Part shown: positions 48,922-57,191 of the stretch, piece by piece
Layout of the letters: each line of letters opens with the position of its first letter
How positions within the stretch are numbered: the stretch's first letter is position 1
Assembly (NCBI RefSeq): GCF_041378895.1
Contig: NZ_CP144212.1
Coordinates: forward strand, 2,527,501-2,591,500
Source of the DNA: Dechloromonas sp. ZY10
GTDB taxonomy: Bacteria > Pseudomonadota > Gammaproteobacteria > Burkholderiales > Rhodocyclaceae
Direction of reading: 5' to 3'
DNA: 64,000 bases
Made by a program: the position numbers and the translations under genes
The notes under the pieces: generated by a model
Seen by the model: only the letters and a program-made list of their open reading frames with translations
Database searches by the model: none
What the model was told of the DNA's origin: nothing

Positions 48922-49002
48922 TCTCTCCATCGCACAAGCACTCTCCAAACCCCTGGCTTGGCGCAACAAGCAAACTCTCAACCCTACTCTTGAGGAATTC
49001 AC

Positions 49003-50313
49003 ATGAGCACTCGCGAACAGCAAATCGCCGCCCTGGAAAAAGATTGGGCCGAAAACCCCCGCTGGAAGCTCGTCAAGCGCGGCTACTCCGCTGCTGACGT
49101 CGTCCGTCTGCGCGGCTCCCTGCAGCCGGAATACACCCTGGCCCAGCGCGGCGCCAAGATCCTCTGGGATAAGGTCAACGGCGGCGCCAAAAAGGGCTAC
49201 GTGAACGCCTTCGGTGCGATCACCGCTGGTCAGGCCATGCAACAGGCCAAAGCTGGCCTGGAAGCCGTCTATCTGTCTGGCTGGCAAGTCGCCGCCGACG
49301 GCAACACTTCCGAAACCATGTACCCGGACCAGTCGCTGTACGCCTACGACTCCGTCCCGACCATGGTTCGCCGCATCAACAACACCTTCAAGCGCGCTGA
49401 CGAAATTCAGTGGTCCCGCGGTGTCAATCCGGGCGACGAAGGCTTCATCGACTACTTCCTGCCGATCGTTGCCGACGCTGAAGCAGGTTTCGGTGGCGTC
49501 CTGAACGCTTTCGAACTGATGAAGAACATGATCGCCGCCGGTGCCGCTGGCGTTCACTTCGAAGACCAGCTGGCTGCCGCCAAGAAGTGCGGCCACATGG
49601 GCGGCAAGGTTCTGGTTCCGACCCGCGAAGCCATCGAAAAGCTGATCTCCGCTCGTTTCGCCGCTGACGTCATGGGCGTTCCGACCCTGATCCTGGCCCG
49701 TACCGATGCCGAAGCTGCCAACCTGATCACCTCCGACTACGACGACAACGACAAGCCGTTCCTGACCGGCGAGCGCACCCAGGAAGGTTTCTACCGCGTC
49801 AAGAACGGTCTGGAGCAGTCCATCTCCCGCGGCGTTGCTTACGCTCCGTATGCTGACCTCGTCTGGTGCGAAACCGGCGTGCCCGATATCGGCTTCGCCC
49901 GCGAATTTGCCCAGGCCATCCAGGCCGCCTGCCCGGGCAAGCTGCTGTCCTATAACTGCTCCCCGTCCTTTAACTGGAAGAAGAACCTGTCTGACTCCCA
50001 GATCGCTTCCTTCCAGGAAGAACTGTCGGCACTGGGCTACAAGTACCAGTTCATCACCCTGGCTGGTATCCACGTCAACTGGTACAACACCTTCCAGTTT
50101 GCCCACGCTTACGCTCGCGGCGAAGGCATGAAGCACTACGTCAACATGGTTCAAGAGCCGGAATTCGCTGCTCGCGAAAAGGGTTACACCTTCGTCTCCC
50201 ACCAGCAGGAAGTCGGCACCGGCTACTTCGACGAAGTCACCACCGTGATCCAGGGCGGCTCCTCCTCCGTCAAGGCCCTGACCGGCTCCACCGAAGAAGA
50301 ACAGTTCCACTAA
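49003..50313 (+). CDS. aceA: Isocitrate lyase
   Basis: A 436-residue enzyme that splits isocitrate into glyoxylate and succinate, the first glyoxylate-bypass step. The signature [11 protein letters not shown] holds the catalytic Cys196; the metal site lies in FEDQ and the substrate loop in [13 protein letters not shown]. Codon use is strongly biased to a few codons, suggesting high expression. GAGGA precedes the ATG. A strong terminator follows. Confidence 0.98.
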   Translation: MSTREQQIAALEKDWAENPRWKLVKRGYSAADVVRLRGSLQPEYTLAQRGAKILWDKVNGGAKKGYVNAFGAITAGQAMQQAKAGLEAVYLSGWQVAADGNTSETMYPDQSLYAYDSVPTMVRRINNTFKRADEIQWSRGVNPGDEGFIDYFLPIVADAEAGFGGVLNAFELMKNMIAAGAAGVHFEDQLAAAKKCGHMGGKVLVPTREAIEKLISARFAADVMGVPTLILARTDAEAANLITSDYDDNDKPFLTGERTQEGFYRVKNGLEQSISRGVAYAPYADLVWCETGVPDIGFAREFAQAIQAACPGKLLSYNCSPSFNWKKNLSDSQIASFQEELSALGYKYQFITLAGIHVNWYNTFQFAHAYARGEGMKHYVNMVQEPEFAAREKGYTFVSHQQEVGTGYFDEVTTVIQGGSSSVKALTGSTEEEQFH

Positions 50314-50356
50314 TTAGAACAGGCCGAACGCCAACCGTCACCGCAGTGGCGCAAGG

Positions 50357-50388
50357 GCCGATCCCGGAAGGGATCGGCCCTTTTTCAT
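50357..50388 (+). terminator. Intrinsic terminator after aceA
   Basis: AGGGCCGATCCC pairs with GGGATCGGCCCT across a short GGAA loop and is followed by five T. It lies about 45 bases after the aceA stop. Confidence 0.9.
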
Positions 50389-50466
50389 TGTTTATCAAAC
50401 TAAGTAATTGATGACAAAAAAAAATGCTGTCAGAATTATAAAATCATCAACGACTAGTTAATAAGC

Positions 50467-52092
50467 ATGCTTTCGAATCTTAAAATTCGCCACCGTCTGG
50501 CATTGCTCGTTGTCGGAGCCCTGGTCCTGATGGTTGCCACCGCCGCCTACGGCCTGCTGATCCTGCGCGCATCGATTCTCGAGGACAAGCGAATCGAAAC
50601 CCGGGAAATCGTTAACCTGGCCTACAGCATCGCCGAACACTATGGAAAGCAAGCCGAGATCGGAAAACTCCCGCTCGAAGAAGCAAAAGAACGCGCACAA
50701 ACGGAAATCGCAGCCCTGCGCTATGAAGGCGACAATTACTTCAGCCAGTACGATACTTCGTACCGGATGGTTCGCCACCCGTTCAAGCCCGAACTTAATG
50801 GCAAGGATCTCAGCGAACTCAAGGACAGTACCGGCAAGCGCATTGTTTACGAGATGGTTGAGGCCGCCAAACGCGGCAAAGGCGAGTTCGTTGAATACCT
50901 CTGGCCACGCGGCGCCGACAAGACTCCGTTGCCCAAGCTGGCAACTGCCCGTCTGTATGCCCCCTGGGGTCTGATCGTCGCTTCCGGCATCTACATCGAC
51001 GATGTCGACACCCAGTTCCGTCAGGCCGCCAGCGTCATCGGGATTGGCATTGGAATCGGCATGCTGCTGCTGGTCGGTCTCTCGTGGACGATTGCAACCG
51101 GCATCACCCGCCCCCTGACCCAACTCAGCGAAGGCATGCATCTGGCGGCAGCCAGCGGCGACCTGAGCCAGCCCATTCAAATTCGCAGCCGTGCCGAAAT
51201 CGGCGCGATAGCGAAAGCTTTCAATACCCTGCAGCAAAAATTCGGTGACATTATCCGCGACATCTCTGCCAGTTCCCAGCAAGTCCTGGCTGCCTCGGAA
51301 CAGCTGAGCAGCAGCATCCGCCGAATTGAGCAAAGCAGCGCCCGACAAAGCGATGCCGCAGCCGCCACGGCAAGTACGATTGAAGAGGTCAGCCAAAGCA
51401 TCGCCAGCACCACCAGCAGCCTGCAGCAGTTGACCGGCATTGCCGGATCCTCCCGGCAACTAACAGAAGACGGGCGCTCCGTTGTCAACGAGGCTTCCGG
51501 CGAGATGAGCCGGATTGCCCAGTCGATTTCCGGTACAGCACAGGCTGTTGACCAGCTCGGCGAAGAATCACGACGGATCTCCGACATCGTGGCCGTAATC
51601 CGCGACATTGCCGACCAGACCAATCTGCTGGCACTGAATGCTGCAATCGAAGCTGCCCGGGCCGGCGAATCCGGGCGGGGCTTTGCCGTAGTGGCGGATG
51701 AAGTACGAAAACTGGCTGAACGCACCGCCCAATCGACCAGCGAAATCACCGGCATGATCGGCTCAATCCAGTCCCGTACGGAACGGGCTGTCGATGAAAT
51801 CGGCCAAGTATCGGGCATGGCGCTGAACGGTGTCACACTGGCCGAAAAGGCAGGAGACTCGGTCACCAGCATCAGCGGCAGCGTGGGTGAGGTCAGCCAG
51901 ATCGTTGCCGACATCGCACGCGCCGCAGAAGAGCAGCACATCGCCAGCGCATCGATCTCCGGTCACATCGAAGATATCTCGCGGCAAGCCTACGAAAACA
52001 CCTCCGCCATCCGCGACGTTGCCGAGGCAGCCCGAGGCCTGGAAAAGATGGCCGAAAGCATGCGCAGCACAATTGCCCGGTTTCGTATCTGA
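50467..52092 (+). CDS. Methyl-accepting chemotaxis protein with single-Cache (sCache_2) sensor
   Basis: A 541-residue chemoreceptor. First membrane helix about 11-33; periplasmic sCache_2-like domain about 34-185 ([56 protein letters not shown]); second helix about 190-210; HAMP; signalling domain with [20 protein letters not shown]. sCache_2 domains commonly bind small organic acids, and the gene directly follows aceA, but the ligand is not known. The ATG at 50467 has little ribosome-site signal. Confidence 0.92.
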   Translation: MLSNLKIRHRLALLVVGALVLMVATAAYGLLILRASILEDKRIETREIVNLAYSIAEHYGKQAEIGKLPLEEAKERAQTEIAALRYEGDNYFSQYDTSYRMVRHPFKPELNGKDLSELKDSTGKRIVYEMVEAAKRGKGEFVEYLWPRGADKTPLPKLATARLYAPWGLIVASGIYIDDVDTQFRQAASVIGIGIGIGMLLLVGLSWTIATGITRPLTQLSEGMHLAAASGDLSQPIQIRSRAEIGAIAKAFNTLQQKFGDIIRDISASSQQVLAASEQLSSSIRRIEQSSARQSDAAAATASTIEEVSQSIASTTSSLQQLTGIAGSSRQLTEDGRSVVNEASGEMSRIAQSISGTAQAVDQLGEESRRISDIVAVIRDIADQTNLLALNAAIEAARAGESGRGFAVVADEVRKLAERTAQSTSEITGMIGSIQSRTERAVDEIGQVSGMALNGVTLAEKAGDSVTSISGSVGEVSQIVADIARAAEEQHIASASISGHIEDISRQAYENTSAIRDVAEAARGLEKMAESMRSTIARFRI

Positions 52093-52105
52093 ACGCGGTT
52101 CCCTG

Positions 52106-52135
52106 CTGCTCCCGCGACCGAACTCGCGGGAGCAG
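52106..52135. terminator. Strong hairpin after the chemoreceptor gene, no T-run
   Basis: CTGCTCCCGCGA (52106-52117) pairs perfectly with TCGCGGGAGCAG (52124-52135) around a six-base loop. No T-run follows, so it may protect the 3' end or pause transcription rather than terminate by itself. Confidence 0.55.
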
Positions 52136-52210
52136 TACAACCCTGTCGCCAGCACGGGCAATTGCTCGTACAATGAAACCGAAATCACTACAACGACAGG
52201 AGCTTCAACC

Positions 52211-52438
52211 ATGTTTCCCGAATTCCGCGACCTGATCACCCAACTGAAGACCAGCGACCGTCATTTTTTAAACCTGTTCGACAAGCACAATGAACTTGAT
52301 CAGAAGATCAAGAACATGGAAGCCCACATCGAACCGGGCACCCCGGTCGAAATCGAAGTGCTGAAGAAGGAAAAGCTGGCACTCAAAGACGAACTCTACG
52401 CCGTACTCAAAAAAGCCAGCGCCGAAGCTGCCGCCTGA
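52211..52438 (+). CDS. YdcH family (DUF465) small helical protein
   Basis: A 75-residue protein. LITQLKTSDRHFLNLFDKHN and the later EIEVLKKEKLALKDELYAVL match DUF465, two helices in a coiled coil. It is common in proteobacteria and of unknown function. AGGAG lies seven bases before the ATG. A terminator follows. Confidence 0.88.
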   Translation: MFPEFRDLITQLKTSDRHFLNLFDKHNELDQKIKNMEAHIEPGTPVEIEVLKKEKLALKDELYAVLKKASAEAAA

Positions 52439-52463
52439 CTTACGAATGACCCGAAGTCGACAA

Positions 52464-52488
52464 GCCGGCGCTCAGCGCCGGTTTTTTT
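52464..52488 (+). terminator. Intrinsic terminator after the ydcH-like gene
   Basis: CCGGCGC and GCGCCGG pair around a four-base loop, followed by seven T. Confidence 0.85.
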
Positions 52489-52599
52489 ATTGCTGCTCAA
52501 CCAACCGGCCAGCGCATCAAGACAGCGCAAAGCGCTTCTGTGATCCGAAAATCCCGGCTAAGATCGCTACCTTGTAAAAATCACAAATCTAGCAGCATC

Positions 52600-53781
52600 G
52601 TGCCCCCTCTCTGGCAAAGCATTTCGCGCCACATCGTCGCCCCCTCGCAACTCAATGCCAGCCAGCTGTTCAGCCTGCTGACACCAGCCGGCCGGTCACT
52701 GCACCTGCGGCGCCACGCCGCGAGCGTGATTCTCGCCAGGGTGCAATTAATTGCCGCACTGTTTGCCGTCCTGGTCCCGCTCTGTTCGATCGTCGACCTG
52801 CTGGTTTTCCCGAGCGAGCTTGCCTGGCAACTGGTCATCCTCCGCATTGCCTCGGCACTGCTCTTCGTCGCCCTCGCGTGGCCCCGCGAGTTGTCCGCAG
52901 CCCATCCTTACCGGCAGGCACTGTTGCACCTGCTTGGGCTACTGATGATCCCGCCGCTCTTTCACCTGTTTGCTGCCGATGCCCTGCTGGGGGCTGGAAC
53001 CACCCAGGCGCAACGCCTGGTCGCCCAGCTATATACCTACTTGCCCACCATTGTTCTCGGCGGCCTGGCCATTTTTCCGCTGACAGCCTTGGAGACCCTG
53101 GGGCTCGCCCTGCCTGTGATTGTCACCGGATTACTCGGTGCGACCAGTGGCCAGACCCTCAGCCTGGAACAACATGGCGGCACCCTCTGGTTCATGAGCA
53201 TGATGCTTGGCGTAGCCGTTTTTTCCGGCATGAGCCAATGCCACTACATGGCAACGCTGGTTCTCAAGGCGATGCACGACCCGCTGACCGGTGCCTTCAC
53301 CCGCCAGTCCGGGGAAGAAGCGCTCAATCTGCTGTTTCGTTTGAATGCCATGGCTGACAAGCCGCTGACCCTGGCCTTTTTTGACCTGGACCATTTCAAA
53401 AGCATCAATGACACCTGGGGGCATGAAGCGGGCGATCGCTGCCTGCAGACACTGGCTGACCGCATCCGTCAAGGCTTGCGGCGCAGCGACCTGCTGGTCC
53501 GCTGGGGAGGGGAGGAATTCATCGCTCTGTTACCCGACACCCCGAGCGACAATGTCGAAATCCTCCTGCGGCGCCTGCGCGCCAGCGGACTCGGAACTCG
53601 TCCGGACGGAACAGCCCTAACCGCATCGGTAGGGATTGCCGCCAGTAGCGAAGACGGAATCACCGCCTGGGAACAATTGGTCCAGCGTGCCGATCAGCGC
53701 ATGTATGCAGCCAAGGCGCTAGGTCGCGACGGCGTGGTTACGCCAGCTGGCGACTATCACTCGCTCACCCCTGAGCCCTGA
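52600..53781 (+). CDS. Membrane diguanylate cyclase (GGDEF)
   Basis: A 393-residue protein with about six membrane helices in the first 225 residues and a GGDEF domain after that. DHFKSINDTWGHEAGDRCLQ is the metal and substrate region and the active motif is GGEEF in LVRWGGEEFIALL, so it is probably active in making cyclic-di-GMP. No RxxD inhibitory site is evident before the motif. The start is GTG 52600 or, less likely, GTG 52540; neither has a clear ribosome site. Confidence 0.88.
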   Translation: MPPLWQSISRHIVAPSQLNASQLFSLLTPAGRSLHLRRHAASVILARVQLIAALFAVLVPLCSIVDLLVFPSELAWQLVILRIASALLFVALAWPRELSAAHPYRQALLHLLGLLMIPPLFHLFAADALLGAGTTQAQRLVAQLYTYLPTIVLGGLAIFPLTALETLGLALPVIVTGLLGATSGQTLSLEQHGGTLWFMSMMLGVAVFSGMSQCHYMATLVLKAMHDPLTGAFTRQSGEEALNLLFRLNAMADKPLTLAFFDLDHFKSINDTWGHEAGDRCLQTLADRIRQGLRRSDLLVRWGGEEFIALLPDTPSDNVEILLRRLRASGLGTRPDGTALTASVGIAASSEDGITAWEQLVQRADQRMYAAKALGRDGVVTPAGDYHSLTPEP

Positions 53782-53790
53782 GCACTCCCT

Positions 53791-54144
53791 TCAGGCATTC
53801 GGCCGGCTCAGCATCCAGCCGAACACCACCACGCCAACGGCCATCGGCACATAGGCCAGTGGCGGCGACAGCCACCACCAGCCGCCGACCGCACTGATTG
53901 TCAGCAAGATTCCGGCCATCCATTTCGCCACCAGCGGAATCGCCCGCCGCTGCCGCCAGGCCATGATGGCCGGACCGACTCGGGGATGAGCCAAGAGCCG
54001 CGCCTCCCATTCCGGATGTGAATGGGCAAAAAAATACGCGGCCAAGATGAGAAAAGGCGTCGTCGGCAGCAAGGGCAGAAAGGCGCCGATAACGCCGAGC
54101 ACAACCGAACAGATTCCCAGCAGTCGATAGACCGGACGCTTCAT
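53791..54144 (-). CDS. YbaN family (DUF454) inner membrane protein
   Basis: A 117-residue protein with three to four membrane helices. GICSVVLGVIGAFLPLLPTT and PFLILAAYFFAHSHPEWEAR are the family signature, followed by HPRVGPAIMAWRQRRAIP. Function unknown. It converges on the diguanylate cyclase gene with nine bases between stops and lies 77 bases after the LysR gene on the same strand. Confidence 0.9.
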   Translation of the reverse strand: MKRPVYRLLGICSVVLGVIGAFLPLLPTTPFLILAAYFFAHSHPEWEARLLAHPRVGPAIMAWRQRRAIPLVAKWMAGILLTISAVGGWWWLSPPLAYVPMAVGVVVFGWMLSRPNA

Positions 54145-54221
54145 GGTTTAGAGCAGGCTGAGCAAGCCAAGGAGATGGAAGAGCGGCAGCTTAGCGCAGT
54201 TTCTCTCGGTCGCCACCGCTG

Positions 54222-55124
54222 TTAGCGCAGTTCCCAATACGCCGGGTTGCCATAGTTGTCCTTGAGCAGATCAATGAACAGCCGGACCCGCAGCGGCAGA
54301 TGCCGGCGCTGCGGGAATACCGCGTAAATTCCCATCGGCGGCGCCTGCCAGGCATCGAGCACCGAAGTCAGCCGCCCCTCCTTGAGGTCGCGCCCGACCT
54401 CCCACAACGAGCGCCAGGCCAGCCCGCGTCCGGCCAGCGCCCATTCGTGCAGTACAGCCCCGTCGTTGCATTCGAAGCGACCACTGACCTTGAAGGTCTC
54501 GACCTCGCCGCTCTCCGGCTGGCGAAAAATCCAGCCGCGCTGCTGCCCGAGCGACAGGCAGTTGTGCCGAGCCAGATCGGCCGGCGAGCGCGGCACCCCG
54601 TGCGCGACCAGATAAGCCGGACTAGCGACCACCATCCGCCGCATTTCGCCCAAGCGGACACTGACCAGACTGGAATCGGTCAATTCACCGATGCGCACCG
54701 CGCAATCTATGTTTTCGTTGATCAGGTCAACAATTCTGTCGCTCAAATTGAGGTTGACCGTAACTTCCGGATTGGCGCGCATGAAATCGCCGACCAGCGG
54801 CGCCACATGCTGCCGGCCAAAGCCGGCCGGCGCCGAAATCTTGAGGTAGCCACTCGCCTGCAGCCCGCCGAGCGATACTGCCGCCTCGGCATTGGCCAAA
54901 TCGTTGAGCAGTTTCTGGCAATCCTCAAGAAAGGCCTGCCCCTCGAAGGTCAGGGTCAGCTTGCGCGTGGTGCGCAGCAGCAAACGCACGCCCAGACGAG
55001 CCTCCAGCGCATCGAGGCGACGCCCGATGATCGCCGGCGTCACCCCTTCGGCACGCGCCGCCGCCGACAAACTGCCGCGAGTTGCGACACCAACAAAGGC
55101 CTCAACCTGTTTTAATCGATCCAT
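54222..55124 (-). CDS. LysR-family transcriptional regulator
   Basis: A 300-residue regulator with an N-terminal winged helix-turn-helix (QVEAFVGVATRGSLSAAARA, ALEARLGVRLLLRTTRKLTL) and a C-terminal ligand domain of the CrgA-like type (SGYLKISAPAGFGRQHVAPL). It is divergent from aceB with 124 bases between start codons, so aceB is a likely target. A dyad of LysR type lies one base upstream of its own start codon, over the place where the ribosome would bind. Confidence 0.92.
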   Translation of the reverse strand: MDRLKQVEAFVGVATRGSLSAAARAEGVTPAIIGRRLDALEARLGVRLLLRTTRKLTLTFEGQAFLEDCQKLLNDLANAEAAVSLGGLQASGYLKISAPAGFGRQHVAPLVGDFMRANPEVTVNLNLSDRIVDLINENIDCAVRIGELTDSSLVSVRLGEMRRMVVASPAYLVAHGVPRSPADLARHNCLSLGQQRGWIFRQPESGEVETFKVSGRFECNDGAVLHEWALAGRGLAWRSLWEVGRDLKEGRLTSVLDAWQAPPMGIYAVFPQRRHLPLRVRLFIDLLKDNYGNPAYWELR

Positions 55125-55125
55125 T

Positions 55126-55142
55126 TTTTACTTTAAGTAAAA
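55126..55142. promoter_or_regulatory. Inverted repeat over the lysR ribosome-binding region (LysR-box-like)
   Basis: TTTTACTT-T-AAGTAAAA is a perfect 17-base dyad containing a T-N11-A pattern, the classic form of LysR boxes. It lies one base before the lysR start codon and about 105 bases before aceB. Confidence 0.6.
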
Positions 55143-55169
55143 GATGAAATGATTTTACCCAGCTTCCAA

Positions 55170-55183
55170 GTCTTATAGAAGAC
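55170..55183. promoter_or_regulatory. Palindromic operator upstream of aceB, shared with aceA
   Basis: GTCTTATAGAAGAC differs from the aceA site GTCTTATATAAGAC at one position. It lies 65 bases before the aceB ATG. No consensus -35 is found after it; weak -10 candidates such as TACTCT (55215-55220) fit a promoter that needs an activator. Confidence 0.7.
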
Positions 55184-55248
55184 CCATAAAATGCGTTGCA
55201 TCGCAGCATTGGTTTACTCTTCATTCAACTTTGATCCAGGAGATCCGC

Positions 55249-56847
55249 ATGGCCCTCAACCTGCCCGCCGGTATGCAAATTACCGCCCCCGTGAAGCCCG
55301 AATGGGAATCCATCCTCACCACTGAGGCCCTGGAATTCGTCGCCAAGCTGCACCGCGCCTTCGAAGGCCGTCGCCAGGAACTGCTGAAGGCCCGCGTCGA
55401 GCGCCAGGCCCGCATCGATGCCGGCGAAATGCCGGACTTCCTGCCGGAAACCAAGCACATCCGCGAAGGCGACTGGAAGGTTGCCCCGATCCCGGCCGCC
55501 CTGCAATGCCGCCGCGTCGAAATCACCGGCCCGGTCGAAGCCAAGATGATCATCAACGCCTTCAACTCGGGCGCTGATTCCTACATGACCGACTTCGAAG
55601 ATTCCAACAGCCCGAACTGGGAAAACCAGATCCAGGGCCAGTTGAACCTGTACAAGGCCATCCGCCGCGAACTGTCGTTCAAGAACGAAGCCGGCAAGGA
55701 ATACAAGCTGAACGACAAGATCGCCACCCTGCAGATTCGTCCGCGCGGCTGGCACCTCGACGAGAAGCACGTTCTGGTTGATGGCCAGCGCGTTTCCGGC
55801 GGCCTGTTCGACTTCGGTCTGGTCTTCTTCCACAACGCCAAGGAACAGATCGCCCGCGGCGCCGGCCCGTTCTACTACCTGCCGAAGATGGAAAGCCACC
55901 TCGAAGCCCGCCTGTGGAACGACGCCTTCGTGATGGCCCAGGACCACGTCGGCCTGCCGCAAGGCACGATCAAGGCCACCGTGTTGGTCGAAACCATCCT
56001 CGCCACCTTCGAGATGGAAGAAATCCTGTACGAACTGCGCAACCACTCCGCCGGCCTGAACGCCGGTCGCTGGGACTACATCTTCTCCTGCATCAAGAAG
56101 TTCAAGAAGAACAAGGACTTCTGCCTGGCCCAGCGCGGCGCCATCACCATGGAAGTGCCCTTCATGCGCGGCTACGCCCTGGCCCTCGTCCAGGCCTGCC
56201 ACAAGCGCGGCGCGCCGGCCATGGGCGGCATGTCGGCCCTGATCCCGATCAAGAACGACCCGGTTGCCAACGAAAAGGCCCTAGCTGGCATCCGTCACGA
56301 TAAGACCCGCGACGCCAACGACGGCTTCGACGGCGGCTGGGTGGCTCACCCGGGTCTGGTGCCCATCGCCATGGAAGAGTTCGTCAAGGTGCTGGGCGAC
56401 CGTCCGAACCAGTTCGACAAGCAAGTCGAAGGTTCCTTCGGCCCGCAACAGTGGCTCGACTTCCGCCCGACCACCCCGATCACCGAAGCCGGTCTGCGCA
56501 ACAACATCAACGTCGGTATCCACTACCTCGGTTCCTGGCTGGCCGGTAACGGTTGCGTGCCCATCCACAACCTGATGGAAGACGCCGCCACCGCCGAAAT
56601 CTCCCGCTCGCAAGTCTGGCAGTGGGTCGTTTCGCCGAAGGGCATCCTCGACGACGGCCGCAAGGTCACCGTTGAAATGGTCCGTCCGATGATCGCCGAA
56701 GAACTGGTCAAGGTGAAGGCCACCGTCACCGCCCAGGGCGAAGACACCGCCACCTACGATCAAGCTGCCGAAATCTTCGACCGCATGTCGCTGACCCCGG
56801 ATTACCCGGAGTTCCTGACCCTGCCGCTGTACGAAGCCATGGCCTAA
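55249..56847 (+). CDS. aceB: Malate synthase A
   Basis: A 532-residue enzyme that joins glyoxylate and acetyl-CoA to malate. The family signatures are DFEDSNSPNWENQIQGQLNL, the catalytic barrel segment YYLPKMESHLEARLWND, and GGMSALIPIKNDP. Size matches the A isoform. It starts at ATG 55249 with AGGAGA upstream. Codon bias is as strong as in aceA. With isocitrate lyase it completes the glyoxylate bypass. Confidence 0.98.
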   Translation: MALNLPAGMQITAPVKPEWESILTTEALEFVAKLHRAFEGRRQELLKARVERQARIDAGEMPDFLPETKHIREGDWKVAPIPAALQCRRVEITGPVEAKMIINAFNSGADSYMTDFEDSNSPNWENQIQGQLNLYKAIRRELSFKNEAGKEYKLNDKIATLQIRPRGWHLDEKHVLVDGQRVSGGLFDFGLVFFHNAKEQIARGAGPFYYLPKMESHLEARLWNDAFVMAQDHVGLPQGTIKATVLVETILATFEMEEILYELRNHSAGLNAGRWDYIFSCIKKFKKNKDFCLAQRGAITMEVPFMRGYALALVQACHKRGAPAMGGMSALIPIKNDPVANEKALAGIRHDKTRDANDGFDGGWVAHPGLVPIAMEEFVKVLGDRPNQFDKQVEGSFGPQQWLDFRPTTPITEAGLRNNINVGIHYLGSWLAGNGCVPIHNLMEDAATAEISRSQVWQWVVSPKGILDDGRKVTVEMVRPMIAEELVKVKATVTAQGEDTATYDQAAEIFDRMSLTPDYPEFLTLPLYEAMA

Positions 56848-56871
56848 AAAACAAAAAGTGGAGTGAGACAG

Positions 56872-56900
56872 AAGCGCCGGGGCAACCCGGCGCTTTTTTA
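56872..56900 (+). terminator. Intrinsic terminator after aceB
   Basis: AAGCGCCGGG pairs with CCCGGCGCTT around a four-base GCAA loop, followed by T-run. Confidence 0.9.
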
Positions 56901-56910
56901 TTGGTTTTTT

Positions 56911-56922
56911 ACGGTCGACCGT
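56911..56922. repeat. Intergenic copy of the core palindrome
   Basis: Exact ACGGTCGACCGT preceded by TTTTTT and followed by GGCAGG, with no outer arms. It lies ten bases after the aceB terminator. Confidence 0.85.
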
Positions 56923-57130
56923 GGCAGGAAGGAAAAAACCTCGACCCCGGCACCTATTGGTTTTTGTCGCAATCGACGCAAATCCTTACCTGGAAAGGCG
57001 CTCAGCATTTCCTGAGAAAGCGGTCGAAAAGCCTTCCGGGCAAGACATGTTGGCGACCCACAGGATAAACCAGGGGCGAAGGCGAACAGGGCCAGGAAGA
57101 ACCTGCCCCCCTAGGTGCCTCCTCGTGCAA

Positions 57131-57172
57131 AAAGGCCGGTTTTCACGGTCGACCGTGAAAACCGGCCTTTTG
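57131..57172. terminator. 42-base perfect palindrome, terminator with repeated core
   Basis: Outer arms AAAAGGCCGG and CCGGCCTTTT enclose the core TTTTCACGGTC/GACCGTGAAAA. All 42 bases are self-complementary. It serves the PHB depolymerase gene on the minus strand and could also stop read-through from the left. Confidence 0.9.
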
Positions 57173-57191
57173 GGCCGAGGCTAAAGTCAGA

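Larger units (their letters stand above)
48677..49002. promoter_or_regulatory. AT-rich regulatory region before aceA
   Basis: This 326-base gap is far richer in A and T than the rest of the window and carries no gene. Its right half holds the aceA operator and promoter described separately; the left half should hold the promoter of the minus-strand chemoreceptor gene, but no clear hexamers were found. Confidence 0.6.
56848..57191. other. Intergenic region between aceB and the PHB depolymerase gene
   Basis: A 344-base gap between convergent genes. From left to right: an aceB terminator, one core palindrome without arms, about 200 bases with no recognisable gene, and a second palindrome inside a terminator. 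A frame of 87 codons crosses it but resembles nothing and ends inside the terminator. Confidence 0.6.

Noticed and set aside
48677-49002. AT-rich stretch before aceA as a possible foreign insert or origin
   Set aside because: It is short, lies between two core genes, has no repeats, DnaA-box cluster or mobile gene, and its right half is explained by the aceA operator and promoter.
56921-57184. An 87-codon frame in the aceB-PHB depolymerase gap
   Set aside because: No ribosome site, Arg/Pro/Gly-rich without pattern, and its end is encoded by the palindromic terminator.
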